64,000 bases of DNA, taken from positions 47,254,847 to 47,318,846 of the forward strand of contig OX359248.1 of the NCBI GenBank assembly GCA_947179485.1. Reading direction: 5' to 3'. This DNA is from Allacma fusca (taxonomy: Eukaryota; Arthropoda; Collembola; Symphypleona; Sminthuridae). The stretch's first letter is position 1; each line of letters opens with the position of its first letter. The translations under genes and the position numbers were made by a program. Below are positions 62,230 through 64,000 of the stretch, piece after piece. The notes beneath the pieces were generated by a model. That model was not told the origin of the DNA. It did not search any database and worked only from the letters and a program-made list of their open reading frames with translations.

Positions 62230-64000
62230 CTGCGGAAATAAAAAAGAAATACACTTACGTTTCTTCCAACAAACTTCCCTAAAATAACCTTCTACATTTA
62301 AAATTCAAATAATTTAATATCCGGTCACATTCCCGTTTCCCTCTCCAGTTTCACTCTACAACACCACATACAGTTTAGTCTCACTAGAACGGCCGTCCAT
62401 AAAATATACATGTGTAATGCCATGCCAATTAATTTTGCTCCTTGAGTAGGTCCCCATAAAAACAGTCTCCCGTACCTATCTTTAAGCTCGTACAATAAAA
62501 AAGAATCTTCCTCCCCTCTCCATATGTACACACGGGAGATTAAACGGTAGAAAATAGGAAGGAATCAATGCGCGTCTAATTCCAAGTGAAAGCTTTACAA
62601 GCAAATAAAGTTTGGCTCCTATACATCTGCACAATTGACAACTCCCGGGAATCTCTACTCACTCCAGCTAACTCCATAAATCCGTCCATGCAGTCACCTC
62701 TGGTTATAACGAACGCCCTCACTTTTATATTACATTGTTTATTTTACACTATTTTTAAGTGGCCCAATATTCCCATACATTCCAACGCATTTGCAAAATA
62801 ATCTCATTCATTTTTTTTTATCTGCACGCCAAATCCTCACATTATAATTTATCCGTCCAGAGATGCTATTATAGCCATAGTCCACTGTATGAAGGAAGTC
62901 CCTTCTAAGTAGGAGTCACTGTACAAGCTTGATTTACACTTACACAAATGAGCAAAATTCCGAAATTGCAAAACTGAGCGTCCTATATGTACAGGGGCCT
63001 TTGAAAGGAGGTCCGTTATAGCGAGAGCCTCTTGTGTATATTTTAACCCGACGGGAGAGTTTCAATGAACATAAATTTTTGGCGGAGAGGAAGAAGCAAA
63101 TGGTGGAATTGAAATGGGAGAATGGAGGGATATTGTATGTACGTAACATGGTGGAGGGAGGAAATGTAAGTATGTACGTAACATGGTGGAGGGGAGAAAT
63201 GTGTGGACATGTTTTGTGGTCAGTGAAAAAACCTCGAGTCCTTTCCTGAGCGTCATTCATTTAAATCCTTTGGACAGATAGCACATTCACAGAGGATATT
63301 CCTCCATTCAAATACGTACAAGCACAGACACACTCACAAATAAAGATAACATGGAAACTATTTGTGTTGGGAACAAACTCAATAGAAATGACCGTTGGCA
63401 ACTTGTCCTTCGTCTCCATCCCTTTATTCACAATCAGTTTCTCGTCTAGTGACAACGTCTCTCCTATATTTGTGTATTTATGGGCTGAGCCCTCCCAAAC
63501 ACTAAATACAGTGAGGGGTTCATATAAAAGACCCCCGTGTTAAAAGTACTGTATAACCAGGCAAAAAAATTAAACTCATTTATCTGTACCCTGATGTTGT
63601 TTGTGCTGCTTGTAAAAGCAAATTTTTTAGAGAGTCTCGATACAGGAGTCTCCCTTGTAAAAGCGACTTTCTTCAGGTGTCAGACCTAGGTGCAATTTCC
63701 CCTTTAATTCAATGGAAATGTTTCGTGTTAAAATAGGGGGATTTTTGTGAGCCCGGGGATGCTGTTTTAATGCGAGGGTCCTGTACTGGATCAGGATGCA
63801 ATTTTAATCCGGGGCTGGAAGACGAAGTTGTGAATGGCCAGGGCTACTTTGCATTCCTTAGCTGGGATGACCATTCTTGGGAAATACTTTGACAACTTCT
63901 GGGAATTATTTTTCCGTGTCTGTATCCTTCCATTTAATTAAATTCAATGCATGCACTATTTCCTTACGTGCGCAAGCAGTTCTCGGGACTTGACGCTCAA
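62230..64000. other. Right-edge stretch, probably GBA intron
   Basis: No further glucosylceramidase exon recognised on the minus strand. One coding-like frame at 63.3-63.5 kb does not match the family. CATATGTACATA-type simple words are common. Confidence 0.4.
63338..63463 (-). CDS. Possible exon of unknown gene
   Basis: Between a TATAG acceptor and a TTT|GTGAGT donor the minus strand reads ETLSLDEKLIVNKGMETKDK followed by LPTVISIEFVPNTNSFHVIFI. Its alternating hydrophobic pattern suggests beta strands. It does not resemble glucosylceramidase, and its donor phase does not fit the next GBA exon. It may belong to another gene or be chance. Confidence 0.25.

Noticed and set aside
63790-63920. 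Minus-strand reading KYFPRMVIPAKECKVALAIH near the right edge
   Set aside because: Only about 50 codons without a clear acceptor or family match; could be a terminal exon but cannot be supported here.

Overview
This is a eukaryotic nuclear window. It holds intron-rich protein genes with GT..AG introns, AATAAA signals, long AT-rich introns and many repeats. Every recognisable product is an animal housekeeping or endomembrane protein: SCAMP, ribosomal protein S6, AP-3 beta, a FAM169-type protein and lysosomal glucosylceramidase. The style suggests an invertebrate, most likely an arthropod. I cannot name the species from sequence alone.

Layout. 2.5-4.2 kb: complete seven-exon SCAMP gene (+). 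5.8-7.3 kb: complete five-exon RpS6 gene (-). 7.9-18.3 kb: a dense, partly nested nest of short non-coding transposons with hAT-type signatures (short terminal inverted repeats, 8-bp target duplications). Each type carries its own degenerate short-motif arrays next to its ends. 19.2-20.7 kb: a second complete RpS6 gene (+), in inverted orientation to the first and nearly identical through exons 2-4 and introns 2-3. 22.5-39.9 kb: complete 14-exon AP-3 beta gene (+). 43.3-48.0 kb, perhaps reaching 52 kb: 3' part of a FAM169-like gene (-). 48-60.9 kb: mostly gene-free, rich in microsatellites and small tandem repeats. 60.9-62.2 kb: last two exons of a glucosylceramidase gene (-), whose 5' part lies beyond what I can resolve, probably outside the window.

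The most unusual feature is the 7.9-18.3 kb nest lying between the two inverted RpS6 copies. I could delimit seven elements with 8-bp target duplications. They fall into five terminus types: TAGTGTTTCT, CAGTGCTCGG, CAGAG-TGTG, CATA-ATGGGC and CAGA-ATGT-C. All share one architecture: arrays of a private 6-10 bp motif (TTGCAA, CCGGTTCGG, GGGTAC, AAATAC, CCCTCG or CCTTCAG) just inside the ends, flanking a non-coding AT-rich core. Two elements are hosts for nested insertions, and two stand back to back sharing one target sequence that occurs three times. The GGGTAC arrays match the G-quadruplex pattern.

The genes do not form an operon. SCAMP, AP-3 beta and glucosylceramidase all concern vesicle traffic or lysosomes, but nothing in the sequence shows that their proximity is functional.
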